64,000 bases of DNA from Oreocharis arfaki. Taxonomy: Eukaryota; Chordata; Aves; Passeriformes; Paramythiidae. Every line of letters begins with the position of its first letter. The stretch's first letter is position 1. The notes beneath the pieces are model-generated. The model saw only the letters and a list, made by a program, of their open reading frames with translations, was not told the origin of the DNA and ran no database searches. The DNA lies in NCBI GenBank assembly GCA_013398015.1, contig VZRR01010904.1, forward strand, positions 1,015,388 through 1,079,387, written 5' to 3'. Made by a program: the position numbers and the translations under genes. Below, piece after piece: positions 36,649-50,653 of this stretch.

Positions 36649-36666
36649 CTTTTTTTTTTTTTTTTT
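36649..36666. repeat. Poly(T) run
   Basis: About 18 consecutive T after AATAAAACC. This could be the A-tail of something inserted on the minus strand, but no retrocopy was recognised beside it. Confidence 0.85.
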
Positions 36667-39471
36667 AATGTGTAAGGACTTCCGTGCCAAATTGCACTAA
36701 GGCTGTGGTAAAAGCAAGCCAGGTTTCATATCAGAAAAAAGGTGTTTCGGGCTTCTGATAAATAGGAGGGAATCTGCCTTTAGTAAGGACTTTTCTGCCC
36801 CATGGCTGTCCCAGGCTTAACATCCAGAAGAATTACCTATCAGAAATTGCAATTTCTTTTTTATCAAGTAATCTCAGGCAACTTGAGCACATTCAGTAAA
36901 GCTGCTGTGTATTTCTGCCAACAGAACTCATTTCATGCTGGATGTGAACAAGATGATCTAAAATAATGTTCAGAAATGGCAAAGGAGAGAAGGGAGATGG
37001 GAAGATTTGTAAAGAAGATCACAAAGTTTCAACGGACATAAAGGGCAAGGGGAAGAAGATGTGGCTGGAGGAAGTAACAGCAGGTAGCAGATCCAAGCAA
37101 GGGAAAGAAAATTCACTGTCTGAGGGGTGGAGGGAAAAAAAGACAAGTAAAGAGAACAAACAATACCACAAAATTGGCAAACAAAAGGCAACACTTGCCA
37201 AAAGTAGGATGGGCAATATCATCGTGCCTTGCTCTGTCTGAGGTGTTCAGAGCAGTACACTCCAGCTGAGCTTGATCAATGTGGAGAAATTTAAACTCAA
37301 GCAGGAAACAACTACAGATTTCTCAGTGCCCATGAATTGTGTGTTTTGTACGTCCTATTCCAAAAATCACCTGGAATTAATTCCCATCTAGAATGGCTTA
37401 AAAAAAATAGTATAAAAACATTGTACTGACTAGACAAAAAATAATTCCACCTTATACATGAAGGGATCCTTGTGTTTTAAAACGCTGGCAATTCTTGGAT
37501 CTGGTTGGTCGGGTGGTTTATGAGGTGTCAGAAAAAGGGAACCTTTGGAAGCATCTTAAGTATATACAAAAGTATCCTTAGAACCCCTTTGAGTGCACGA
37601 ATATCTGACTGATCTCACTCAAATGATGAAAATCTGGGGATTAGTTTCTTACAAGGACTTTAGGCAAGCAAGATATGAACCTGTACCTGCAGTTATGCTG
37701 GGAAAAAAATTCCTCTTCCAAAAATGAACTCATATCAGTACAAGATACAAGAACCACAGAGGACTTCTTTTCTTGGTCTGCACAAGATTGCTCTATTAGG
37801 CTCTTAGGGGCTTGGGGTGGAGGAATTGTTTTTGGGGAGATAATTTGAAAATTGGGTGAAAATCGGGTTTTCCATAACATGTTCAAGCAACAAGTGCTTT
37901 TTGTTTTCTGCAATACATTATGAAAAATAAATCTGTACATTATTCTCCTTCTACATAAGAAAAAACATTCTACAATTATTACAAGAACAACTACTTGTTT
38001 GGGTTTGGATTGGGATCTAACTTTCTCTTTCTAAATCAGTATACAGAAAGTAAACATGCCTTGAGTCTACTCATAAAAAGAAATTATTTGCAGCATGACT
38101 GACCCAAGACCTCAACTAAAGATATAAAAGCTCCAAAGAAGATCTTAGCTGAATCATACCAACATAAAATGAAATGAAAATTGCTTTAATAAATCTAAAG
38201 TAATTTCCAAACTTCAGATTTTTGTACTCCTTTTTTCCAAGGATTTTGTACACTAAAGTAAACTTTTAGCAGCAAGTTCTGAGATTTTTATTTAAATGAC
38301 ACGAACAATAGCTGAAGTATATAATTGCGTTAAATACCTGTATTTTTCTTAGTCTTACTGGTCACCTCTCAGCTGCAATAACTGCATCAGCTACTACATT
38401 CAGCACTATCAAAAGGTCTGAAATAAATGTAATCAACTATTATCATATAACTACATTGTACATTTCGAAGACTTGTAGCTATACCTGGCAACTTCTTATT
38501 CCAGGTTGATTTATCTCCAGGGCACCTTCACTAAATGCTTTTGTTGCTACACACTTTTGTTTTTATCTCCATATCAGGCTTGGAAAACCTACTCCAAATC
38601 TGTGTTAAGTTCTCAGTGGCACGGGGCCACCCAGGGCCCCATGTGAGAAGGCCAGGAGCAGGCTGAAAGGCTGCACAGGCGTGTGCAATGCAGCCATGTC
38701 ACGGTGGCTCTGCAGACTTTACCCTTTCCCTTTCAGAGAGGGTACTTGAACTGCCATGTCTGCTTATCACCCACACTCGATGTCTGGCAAAGGCTGTTGG
38801 TATAAATATTTGGCCTAAGAAAAACAGTAGAAATTCACAAATTAAGAAAGTATTTTGATAAAGCTGCTTGAGACTTTCCACTACTGTGCGTTTTATCAAG
38901 TTGTTAGTACAAAGCACCAAGCTTTCCCTCAAAAATTTAAATAACTCATTTAACAGGTAAAATGGGCATGTTTTCTTAGACAGAAAAAGTATGTTTCTTT
39001 TAGTCTTTTATAAATTGAATTGATTTATGATGTGAAAGAGAACTAAAAAAGATCTGACAGTTTAGTTTGTCCTTAAGGGTAAAAAACCTCAAAATGCAAA
39101 GAACCCAAATATCCCTAAGATAAAAAATCTCAAGAAACAAATGTATGCTATCCCAAACAACACAACTTCCACAACAGTGCAAGGAACCGGATATCTAGTA
39201 CTGTAAAAGCAAGTGTTATGCAAGAACAACTTCAAATGGCTGAGACTTGTACCTCAGCTTTAGAACACACATGATGCATGACTGGAAGCCTGATTGCACA
39301 GTTGGCATATGGCATCTGAAGTAAGTGCTTTTTCTTTGTGACAGCTTAATAGTGAAATACTTCTTTGGATAATTCCACTCAACAGCACCACTTTACAGAT
39401 TTAGCATCAGATAGTCTTTTAAAGCTCCTACCAATCAGCAATACTGATTTGTATCTCCTCTTTCATGCTGT

Positions 39472-39585
39472 CTTTTGTTGTTGTTGTTGCTTGTTTGTTT
39501 GTTTGTTTCATTTGTTGGGGTTTTTTGTGGTTTTGGTTTTGGGGGGGGATGTTTGTTTTTTGGTGTTTGTTTGGGGGGAGGGTTG
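39472..39585. repeat. T/G-rich low-complexity tract with an 8-G run
   Basis: (TTG)n at the left, then (TTTG)n, then GGGG, GG, GG, GGGGGGGG (39541-39548) and GGGGGG blocks separated by T-runs. It has G-quadruplex potential on the + strand. The Phe/Leu/Trp-rich frames over it are artefacts. Confidence 0.9.
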
Positions 39586-42500
39586 TCCATTTTTTCTCCT
39601 CCCTCACTTTAAAAATTTTGGTAAGAAGTACTGCTACACTGCTAGTTTCCTTTTCAGATTGATAACTTGACATCTGCTATCATCATCAAGCCACCATGTC
39701 TCCTCCATCTGCCTGCTCTCAGTAGCCCTGCTTGAGGATACACTCAAAAGCTCCAATTGCATTTCTTCACAGCCAACAGGGAATTTCTAGAGGAGTTCCA
39801 GGAGAGGAGTTATCCAGAACACCCCTGCCCACTTTGCAGGAGCAGGATTTTAGCTGGATGCATCACTTTTCCTGGTGACATCTTCCTCAGGTTCTCCCAC
39901 TGGGGGCGCATCCTTGGCAGTTCACTCACTACATTAAGGGGACAAGTAGGACTAGGAAGGCAATTACTTCTCTGTTCGAAAGAAAGGTGATAGTCAAAGT
40001 CACCACACAGAGGAGAGATGTGTGAAGAAGACAAGAAAGAAGGTGGCAAAACACTTTCTAAAGAAATGTGTTGTTAAGGCAGAGAACAGTGGAAATTGAA
40101 GGGGAGGAGAAGGAATACTTTGGGGAAAAAGAGAAAAATAGACGGCACAGCAAATGTCACTCTGAAGATGTACAAACCCTAGAATTCAGCAAGCCATCAT
40201 CTGATTTTTAACTTCCCTTCCTCTTCTCATCTCTTTCTTTCTTCCCCCCACCAAAATGCTTTCAAAAACTCACACTATTAAGAATAAATACTGCAGAGAG
40301 ATGCCACTAAATCAAGCAAGGAATACAAAGCATTCTACTAAAACTAACATCTTCTTCATAGAATATTAAAAATGAAGTTATGTTTGATTTAAAGGATCTG
40401 ACCTGAGAATGCTTTCTCTTCATCTTAACAACTATCAGGAAAAATAAGTCTCATTTCCTTTTCAGCTTGTTCAGCTGCCTGATGCTTAGCATAAGTTGCT
40501 ACAAAATATTTTCTAGCAAAAGCCAAACGTAATAAAGAGGTACAATCCCACAGTGAAAGATGCATGAAACACAAGGCCGTTGTCCAAGAAGCCATGATGG
40601 CTTTTGAGCCATTTAGAGCTTTATATATTTGTCTGCCTTATCACCCAGAGGATTGACTGCTTTCCCCCTTTTTTACATGATCTGCCATGTAATGAGTCAT
40701 AGCACTAATTCCACAGAGATATTTAATTTGCAGATTAATTTACTAGAAAATGTCAACTAGTTTGTGGAGATTTAATCACCAAAATGTTAACCTTGTTCAC
40801 TCCCTGCTGATGCCTGTTGTTTATTAGGTAGTAAAATTCAAGATATTTTAGGGTTGTAATAGAAGCCTATCTATTAAAACATTTAAATACTTAAGTGCTC
40901 TACTCTTTGAAGCTTTAGCTAAGATTAAAGAGCTTAATAATGGTAAAACAACAATATGAAAATATTCAACTGCATAGCAACCATCAATACTATTTGCAGA
41001 TAACAGACTGCTAAGTTCAGAAACCATGGCAACAAATGACATCACACTGGATCTACCTTATTGATTAGCTTTCACCTCAAGACTTTTTCCAGAAATGAAA
41101 GACATTTCCTAGCAACTGCATCATCTACTGAGTTGTTCCAAGCTTAAATGCTCTTACTTTTAATCAAATTTTCATTTTTTTGCTGCCAAAGGGCCAGATT
41201 GTGCACTGGCCTCTCGTTACAAGGCTCTCTATTTCATCTGTTGTAGAGACACTGCCTTATGGCTCTTAAAATCTTTGCCCCAAATTTAATGGCATCTGTG
41301 AAATGATGCTTCTTCCCAGCACCCAAAAAAGAAAAAAAACTGTGCAAAACTATCTAATATGGAATGAAGAAATAACAGCTTTTGAAGGAGTTTGAATGAA
41401 GGAGTAAGAGCTTTTGAAATGCAACATTTATCTTTAGGAAACAACACAACCCTTCATTTCCCCACTCAATGATTTGAAGTATTAGTAATAAATTCTTCAT
41501 TGCAAGTAACCCTGAGTTTACAGGTTTCAAGAAGAGTGCACAGCAATGACAAACCAGTGACCCAAAGGTTCTCAAAGGACCAGCCAGGCACATTACGTAT
41601 CACTCTACAGGTGTGTACTTGTTTAAAGTCCTTGAAAGTAATTCCCTCTTTGCTCATCTGTCTTGACAGAGCTTCATGAGCAGGCAAGGACACTGGTAAG
41701 ACTGAGTTGGAGAGAACAGGTGTAATTAGGAGCCACATGTATTTATCCCCAGCCTCCTGTTTGGATGACCTGAATAAAACCTGGCAATCAGAGATAGCAA
41801 TTTTCAAGCTAGTTGAAACACATGCAACAAGTAATTAAAGCCTACCAGTGACAACTCCCCTACTTCCACCACAACAAAAGATGGATACGAGATCAGTTTC
41901 CAGATTTTCCTGAAAAACACAACAGTGCTCTGAAACACTAAAATTAAGGCAATTTTTTTTACTTAGTTAACTCAAACTCCTATGAAGAGGCCGGTACTGA
42001 AGCATTTGCCTATACCTTAATATTCTTGCTGATTCTGAGAGCAAAAAATCAGGTTTATAGTGTGAATTAGCCCCAAAATTTCTAGAAGGATCACCGCTAA
42101 AGAAGATGTGCTCCTGCCAAGGCTTCTGCCTTGGCTGGAACTGACCTTTACTTTGCTGGTCAGCCACAACCAACAGATTAACATGTGTGTTTAACTTGTA
42201 GATGCAAAATGCAGAAGTCTCATTGTGCAGCCAGCCTGGCTCTTCCCCTACCACCTGCTTTCAGTCCTGACCCACTGTGCCAGCAGCTACTTCGTGTCTG
42301 TTCTCAGTGGGGTGGCCCTCTGAAAACAGTGATGTCTGGAAGAGCCTCAGCCCTTGGCCAGTGTCACTCACTGGACAGGAGGAAACACCATCAATGGGCA
42401 AAAGACGTGCTTTAAACTGAATGGAAACCAGGGAGTGAGAAACTATTTTTCTCATTAGTGTAGAGACTGTTAGACTACCACACAAGATGAACTTCTGGGA

Positions 42501-44229
42501 GTGGCAAGGAGGTTTTACATAACTCGCAATTCCTCCTGTAATTTCTCTCAAGAGGGAAGAGAGAGAAAGAAGAGTCCCCAGTGTTCCTCGGAAAACATTA
42601 AAAGCCTTCCAGCAGCTGGAGAATTCAAAACCCATGACCAGACATTAGTCCCTTGAAAACTTGAGTCAATAAGACTTTGAGGAAAATTTCAGTCATATGC
42701 ATGATATTAAATATTGTACCTCTTTTGGTTTATGACTAATCACTTCTATCTTTAAAAGCCACTGTTTAAAAAATGATACTGTTATCAACATTGATACATG
42801 GAAAAATTAAAGATGAAAGTACGATTAACAAAATGTCATTTTTTGTAGCAGTGGAAGCATTCTGAAATCAAATGAAGCAAAAATAGAAAAACTAAGGTCT
42901 ATTATATAAATCAGAGAGTAAGAGGATCTTTTACAACTGATTAAAAATGTTAAGACTGTAAAGCCTGATAAGTACTGTGGGGAATTCTATGCTAAATTGA
43001 AAACATCTATCCTCTTCTGTTTTGGAAATAAGCATAGATATTACACAAAGTACTGCTTTGTCAATCTCCTCAGTCATCATGTAAGAACACAAAGACAATG
43101 CAAATAGTTTTTTCCACAGACCAATTGCTCTATTAAATATTTAAAACTTCATCAGAAATCAGATTGCTGGCTAGGAAAAAAAAAAAAAAACCAACGCAAT
43201 CCTTTCAAGGAAAAAGCAATATTCACTATAATAGTCTGGCAAAAAAAATCTGCCAAGCCAAAGAACAACGGAGCAGGGAAATCTGGGCATATCCAGTGAA
43301 CCCTGCAGGTTTTTATCTTTCTACATAGAGAAAGAATGCATCAAAGCTACCTGCTGCAGAAATTTGTGTACCTTTTCTCCACGAAAGTACTTTTTCTAAG
43401 CACATCCAGTAAATTGTAAACTAAATCTGCCTATTTCTCACTAATGAATGTATGGAGAACATAGTGTTCCCAGTGATAGCAGCCACTGTTACAGAAATCT
43501 GAAGGTAGATGCAACTCCCTACTCCCTCCAGCTACTTAGGAGCAGTTCTTTGCAAATTTACAGCAAGGTTATTCCACTGGAGAGGAAAACACTTCACAGA
43601 AACCACATTTGAAAAATAAACCCTAGAAAAGTTTATTTCAGTAAATTTTTAGCCTTAACTAAAGCTCACTGGTGAAACAGTGAAAGTCAACAATGCAGAA
43701 ACACAACGGAGATGTCAGTTTAAAGGTGGGAGAGGTTCCTGGGAGCCATTTCTTTCTTTTTTAGTGCTTTTACTCTGAAAGGTAGGAGCAGGAAAAATTA
43801 TCTGAATGGTTTCAGAGGCAGCAGAAGATGGGACATGATGAGAAGAGAAGACCATTAAAACAACCACTTATGGTAAGCATGCTCTGGAATATGTACGTGT
43901 AAGAAATGTAATCTAAGTTCCACCCAAGAAAGTATTCCCAGAGTAATGGCAGAGATAAGGATGAAGGCTTAATTTGGATGGGTCATGAAATCATATGAGA
44001 GTAGCGTTAAGGTCAGATATACTGAAAACCTGTAAATCTGACAAAAAAACAATTTTGACAGTGCATACCTTGATGAGATTAATGGAAAGCTTTTGGCCAC
44101 AAAGTCAGGACACAAAAGCAAAATCATTAACACAGAAAAGTAAAGCTTGAAGGACAAGTTTGGAGTTCTCCAAACACCCTGAGAATTTAAGATGCAAAAT
44201 GGAAGGAAACAAGAGCAAAGATGCCTGCA

Positions 44230-44592
44230 AATCACTGAATCACGGGATCATTAAGGTTGGAAAAGACCCTTAAGAACACCAAGTCCAAATATTAACTCAT
44301 CACTGCCAACTCCACCACTAAAACATCTCTAAGAGCAACAGCTCTATGTCTTTTAAATACCTTTAGAGATGGAGACTCAGCCCCTTCCCTGGGCAGCCTG
44401 TTCCACTGCCTGACCACCCTTCCAGTGGAGAAACTTTTCCTAATATCCTGTCTAAAACTTTCCCTAGCACAGCTTGAGGCCAGTTCCTCTTGTTCTACTG
44501 CTTGTTACTTGGGAGAAGAGACCGGTTTGCTACAACCTCCTTTTGGGTAGTTGTAGAGAGCGATGAGGGCTGCTCTCATCCCTGAGGAGCAG
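44230..44592 (-). mobile_element. CR1 retrotransposon, 3' fragment
   Basis: On the + strand it begins ATCACTGAATCACGGGATCA and runs through AAGGTTGGAAAAGACCC, GGGCAGCCTGTTCCACTGCC and TTTGGGTAGTTGTAGAGAGC. This is a reverse-oriented CR1 3' end of about 0.36 kb, truncated at its 5' side near 44590. Confidence 0.92.
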
Positions 44593-45767
44593 ACAAGGGA
44601 GGCAGGTAATCACCAGAGCTCACAGAAGAATAGGTGGGTAATGGTGAGAGAACAGAAAGCAAAATAATCGGCCAAAAGAAAGAACAAAGTAAGAAGGGGA
44701 ACCTGTGACTGACACTTTGCAAAATGAGGCAAATTAATCTCAAAAATACAAAGGTATGCCAAAGGGATGAGGATGAATAATTCAGAGGAAGATATTCCAG
44801 TAAATGGAAACCTGGGTGTTTTCAGCAAAATTTTTCCAATTTGAAGAAAAGTGTCATTAAAAGAGAACTAAACACAATAGCTAGGTCAACCAGTGGTGTG
44901 AAGAGACAGAAATGCTTTCTTTTCCTCTAAAAGGAAAAGAACTACCGTTCAAGTCAAAATGACTTTATTCATAGAAAGAGACAATATATTTTCCAAAATA
45001 CATAATCAGACTCCATTTCCATAGCAAGACCACTCAGATTAATGAAAACATTCACCTTGCTGAAGTATGCAGCAATGTATCATTTTAGAGACCACTGAGA
45101 CAACAGAAAAAACCATTATTTCCTGCACCATCATGATTCAAAACTTTACCAGCTTTACCAGTTCTTGTCTGAACAATTTTCCTGCCATTGCTACGGTCAC
45201 CTTACCCCTTACACACTTTCATCAAACCACCCTCAGGATCGTGGTACATGGTTGCACCTTCTGAGTTTCACCTCGGATCTGAATTCAGGCAACCATTAGC
45301 AATCCAGCTACTTGTCTACAAGAAAGAAGCAGGATTACAGCACCTGAGAAGCAGAGCCCTAGCAACCACTGTATTAAAAGCAGGCAGCATGTGAAGTGGA
45401 ATTATGAAAAAACCCACATTCCCCCATGCCTTGCAAGGAAGGGAAGGTGGCTGACACTGGGGACAAATTCAGCTGTTAAACTTAGACTTCGATTCACAAC
45501 AACCACTGGAGATGAACCAGGAAGCCTTGCAGCATGTGGAAAGAAGCATTTGTTGTTCATGGCTTTCACAGAGAGAGATTGAAGTGATATGAAAGAGCAG
45601 ACAGGAGGCAAATCCTAGTGGTGAAAAACATTGTTGCAGCTCTAGGATGCCATCTCCAAATTTAGCATGCCATGAATTAGTGTTAAACCATGTTTGCTCC
45701 TATGGATTTTTACAGACTATCAAAAAATCATCCCAGCCCTTTTCCAGGAAATGTCAGAGTTCTGTTT

Positions 45768-45870
45768 AGCAAACACAAAAAAATACACCAAACCAAACCC
45801 CAAAACAAACCAAAACAAACTAACAAACAAGCAAAAAACCAAAAAAATCCAAAACTCAAACAAACAAAAA
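45768..45870. repeat. A/C-rich low-complexity tract
   Basis: CCAAACC, CAAAACAAAC and CAAACAAAC units over about 100 bp. Lys/Gln/Asn-rich open frames over it are artefacts. Confidence 0.9.
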
Positions 45871-47482
45871 AGGACCCAAAATTACTGCTAACCAGATAGA
45901 ACACATTGAGTTCGACAGTCTCCGTCATACCTGATTTCAGTTGGAAATCAGGCCTAGATGGAGTATTCCATACTTGCTATAAATATTTTATTATAGAAAC
46001 AAAATTGACCTGGTATTACCAGTTTAAATTTGTGAAAATTGCTTTAAATATAGCATGAATGTGGGGCCTACTTTTACTGCTATTCTAGAGAAAAGTACTC
46101 TAAATAACTCAGACAAACAAAAGCAACAAATCTGTCGCCTAAGCTAATAAAGTTTTTTGGGTTTTTTTACTTTGTTTTTTTCTAACAGCAAGCAGTAATG
46201 ATCTAAAGAACATTTTTTTTCTTCAAAGAAGGTGGTTTGGCTCCTCTTTGCTAACATAGTCATAAGAAAATTGTATTTATGCCTCCCCTCAGTAGCTCCA
46301 TGCAACTGAAAAACTGGTGTGTTATTAAATTCCTGTGCAGCAAGATGTACAGCAACTACTTGGATTTTAACCCTTCTCCCCAGGAATTGGAGTTATGGCA
46401 GAGCACTGACAGTAGCAAATAAGAGTCTGCCACAGAAGAATTACTAATTTTGTTGCTATTTTCATTTCCTCCTTCCTGGAGTGGGAAGGCTAGTGAGGCT
46501 TGGTGCTGAGGGAGTGGGAAGAAATAAAGAAAATAATCAGTAGAACTCATTATTTTTCTGTGAGAAATAGTGGGAGGCATAAGTTACAGGGGGTGGAAAT
46601 TGTAGATCAGACAAGGGCAGAAACTGATACTCAGTTGTGAGAGGAAAAAGAGCAGTGGAGGCATCAGCTGAAAACAAGCAGCAACCACACGTACTGTAAC
46701 ATCAGTAGCATGCAAAACGCAACAAAACTCAAAACTGTTGCAGTGCACACACAAACACAGAAATGAAGCATTTATTTTAAAAAGTCAGTCACTCTCTGCT
46801 TCCTTCTCAAGAGCAGCAGCCCTGCCTTCTCCCCAGCAGTGAGGCTGCACGCATTTCAGCATCACTGCCAGAGACATCAGGACTCTCCATTTTGCACAGT
46901 AATAGTCTGGCTTTCAGAATCTTTGATGGTGAAAGGGGTCAACAGGCAAAGCATCAGCAGGCAACTGCCAGAGCAGGCTGTGTTGCAGCAGACCTGGACA
47001 GTCTGGGAGTGTCGCTTTCAGGGTCCAGAGCCCGAGCACAGGCAGATCACAATGACAGAATTTAATATCTTCCTTGAAGCCTTCATTATCAGCACTGCTG
47101 CTTAAACGAATGACTCATTCATCCATCCTGTCTCAAAGATCACAACAGGAAACATTACACCCATCTCTATCTGTTTCTCCACTACTTTATTTATAGCTGG
47201 AATTAATGAAAAGGAAATTTATTTTCCCAAGAAGTTTCATGGCACAATGGAAAACTATCCACAATCTGAATAGTTTATACAGTATAAGTAATACACATGA
47301 AACCATACACACAACCCCGCCTCACTTTCATATCTAATTGAAAGGCAACCCAGGCTTACCCAAAAAAGCCACCACTGCTGAGCAGAGGTTCAGTGTTCAG
47401 AAGACCAATAAAATCAGTATACAAAACTAAACAAGCCCCACCTCAAACATCAAGAGACAAGCCAAATGCACTATTTTGATAT

Positions 47483-47682
47483 GACAGGGGGTAATGGTTT
47501 TGAATTAAAAGAAGGTAGAATCAGATTAGATATAAGGAAGACATTTTTTGTTATTAGGGTGGTGAAACACTGGAACAGGATGAACATTTCCCTACTCACA
47601 GCAAAGGGCTTGGACCAAATGACCTTTAGAGGCCTCTTCCAACCCAAACTAATCTATGATTCTATGCTTCTATGCTTCTATT
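47483..47682 (+). mobile_element. CR1 retrotransposon, short 3' fragment with octamer tail
   Basis: It opens at GACAGGGGGTAATGGTTTTG, carries AGATATAAGGAAGACATTTT and GTGGTGAAACACTGGAACAG, and ends with AAACTAATCTATGATTCTAT followed by CTTCTATG repeats. The 8-bp tail repeats are the characteristic CR1 3' terminus. It lies in inverted orientation to the CR1 at 48064-48353. Confidence 0.92.
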
Positions 47683-48063
47683 TCTATACTGCAAATGCAA
47701 ACATTTTCATAAGCACTTTTCCCCCAAAAGAACTTGATCTGAAAATTGGTAGTACAGATTGACACATGTATGTTCTTTATGTAAACCCCGTGTAAGACCA
47801 CATGTATGCGTTTCTTAAAGGTAAAATGCAAAAAAATGCTGAGCTTTCACAGCATGCTGTATCAAAATCATGATTACATGACTTATGACACTGTAGATCA
47901 ATATAATTCCAGGGAAAATAACCCTACCACCACTTAAAAAATACAGAATAAAATAACTTTCAAGTGGAGAAAACTTTGGAATGGCAGATACAGTAGGGAA
48001 TGCACACCGATCTGCAACATCATGAAATCTGCTGAGGATTCAAATGGTGTAATTCTGTGTTAC

Positions 48064-48353
48064 ACAGAATCACAAAATTGTTTGGGTTGGAAGGGACCTT
48101 AAAGACCATCTAGTTCCAACACCCCTGCCATGGGCACAGACACCTTCTGCTATACCAGGATGCTTAGAGCACTGTCCAACTTGGCCTTGAACACTTCCAG
48201 AGATGGGGCATCCACAACTTCTCTGGGCAACCTGTTCCAGTGCCTCACCACCCTCGCAGGAAACACAGTCTTCCTTATATCTGATCTAAATCTACTCTCT
48301 TTCAGTTTAAAGCCATTAGCCTTTGTCCTCTCACCACCCGTTCTTGTAAAAAG
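48064..48353 (-). mobile_element. CR1 retrotransposon, 3' fragment with open C-terminal ORF2 frame
   Basis: On the + strand it starts CACAGAATCACAAAATTGTT and GGTTGGAAGGGACCTTAAAG, a well-preserved reverse CR1 end. On the minus strand a 72-codon open frame (48150-48368) still reads the C-terminal ORF2 segment RVVRHWNRLPREVVDAPSLE, so this copy looks younger than its neighbours. It is too short to encode any activity. Confidence 0.93.
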
Positions 48354-49539
48354 TTTCACACGGAACAAGCCCTGGTTGCATTGACACTAAAGGGTAAGAA
48401 ATTACATGTCAGCCTTCACCCCTTCCTTCTGCTTCTGCTAGGAAGCAGATAAAAGCTTTAATGATTGATCTCTACAATCTTTCCAAACAAAACTGGATCC
48501 AGAACTAAGTTATCAGCATGAACACAGATGCTTAGCAGAGCTCAACAACTCAGGCATGCTGCTACACCAATGAGGTTTCATCTCTGGAGCTAGATCTTGC
48601 ATGGCAGGGCTAACACTAGGAAACAAACTCAGGACTTTCTGTAGAAGACCCCATGGACAAACTCTTAGCAATGCTAATGAGTTTTGAACTCATTCATGGT
48701 CTATGTTCCTAATGAAATGATATATTTGCCTGAAGAATCATATTAATTCCGAGACAGCTGTACATACCATACAAAGACCTTGATTAGATGTAGTCCGTGG
48801 TAACTAGGGAGATATGTCTGGAACTCAAGCTGTGTGGAAGCTCATGTATCTGTTTTCTGCGCATAGATACTTAATGAAAATAAACTCAAATTTAAGAATG
48901 CCTGTGGCTCCAAATATCTCAGTGAAGTAGAGCCCCACTAGGTATCACAAAGGCTAAAGTGAACCATAAACTGGCCAACAGGGCATGTATGCTTCCAAAA
49001 ACGGAAAAACAGAAGGAGCAGCTCTCCTAAGTGAGCTCCCCTCAGCTCCACTTCAGCTGCCCTCTTGAGGCAAATGTTAAGTCCGGGCGGTTGTGGCGAG
49101 TGCCTGCTGCAAGGGAACGAGTTCCTGAGTAGTTAAGTGATGGGTGACCTTCCAGTTTTCATGTACTTGTTACACAAGCAGAAAAGGAAACACAGCATAA
49201 GATAAATTAACAGTAACGTCTGCATAGATACGTAAACCAGAGATACACACACTGAGGAGTGTTTTATCTTTTCCTTTGCAGTGGCATACATAACAATACT
49301 ACTCTCAGAATTTAGCCTATTAAAATGAATTCACACCATCTCAAATTAGAAAAGAGATGGACAAAGTATTCTACTCCTATGGGACTGCAATACATTATCT
49401 TTAATTGAAATTAATCCATTTGTATTAATGGAAAAATGAAACTGTTACCATGAAGCCAATGCTGCAAAATTCAACAGATTAATGCGTCCTTGTGGAAAAG
49501 TCTTTTCAGTTAATCTAAATCACGGTGCCATCAATGGGG

Positions 49540-49757
49540 ATCACAGAACAGTTGAGGTGGGAAAGCACCCCTGGAGACCATCCAGTCCAACCCCTCTCCT
49601 CAGCACAGGTGACCTATAGCTGGATGCCCTGGATGGTGTCCAGTTTGTTTTGAATGACTCCAAAGGTGGAAATCACATAAAATCTCAAGGCAACCTTTTC
49701 CAGTGTGTGGTCACCCTCATACTAAAACATTTTTCTTCCATTTTAAACTTTCTCCTC
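49540..49757 (-). mobile_element. CR1 retrotransposon, 3' fragment
   Basis: The + strand reads ATCACAGAACAGTTGAGGTG, then CCATCCAGTCCAACCCCTCT, then CTTTTCCAGTGTGTGGTCAC and a degraded end. It is a reverse-oriented, strongly diverged CR1 end of about 0.2 kb. Confidence 0.85.
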
Positions 49758-50653
49758 TGCTGAACTACCATGGCACCAAGATGTTAATGGCTTTGCATTA
49801 CACAGAAAAATCACAGAATTTCAAGATGAATTATTGTGATATTTCCCCTATAGGAGGTGAAGAAAAAAAAAAATTATTGATTAATTAGTGATCATTAAGG
49901 GAGTTTTGGGAAACACAAATACAGGTTTACCAAAAGCTTGTGGTGGAACTACACAATACACATTTGCACTCAACACTTCCTGATTCATAAAAAAAATATT
50001 AAACAATCTGGGAAATGGAATATTTTATAGATTTCAACATGCCCACCCTGCACTTCTTTGAAAATTAAGTTATGTATTTGTTTTGCAAAGGCTTTATATT
50101 ACTCGTTAATAACAGGTTATGCTTTTTCCAAATACACAAATTATGACCAGAATCAATAGAACAATGTATTTTACTTGCTCCTAAGTAACACAGAAATTAA
50201 TTCTTAAGAGTGCTGCTTTTGCCAGCTACCTTTAATATAGTTACACTTGCATGTCAAGTAATTTACTCTTCTTGCCCCACTGGGTGCAGGATCCTCAGAA
50301 AAAAGCTCAGAGTTAGAAATGGCACCCATCTAAAAAGAAATACTCTTATACTATCAAAATTGGGCTCTACATTTATTGAAAATATATTTCCGAGGGAAGA
50401 TGAAAGTTTATAAGACATCCCATCAGAAATAAGCCAAGAATGAAACTATGACAGCATTAATCTTCCTAAATGTTCTATAAAGAAATTTCAACTTATTTTT
50501 CAGTTTTATTTGATCAAAGAATCAAATAGCTTGCTTAAAAAGATATTCAGTGTTCTCATTTTGAGTCAGTCAGTAGCACTGACTGAAACTAATACCTGAT
50601 GGTTTGTCTTATGCTCTAGCACAAGATCTACTGCAGGATCTCAAGACAAGCTC

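Noticed and set aside
41466..41807. 113-codon open frame on the minus strand
   Set aside because: Sequence not recognised, no supporting structure, and AT-rich intronic context.
42261..42635. 124-codon open frame on the minus strand, among the longest in the window
   Set aside because: No recognisable domain, no splice or promoter context, and it sits in intronic sequence. A chance open frame of this size is expected in 64 kb.
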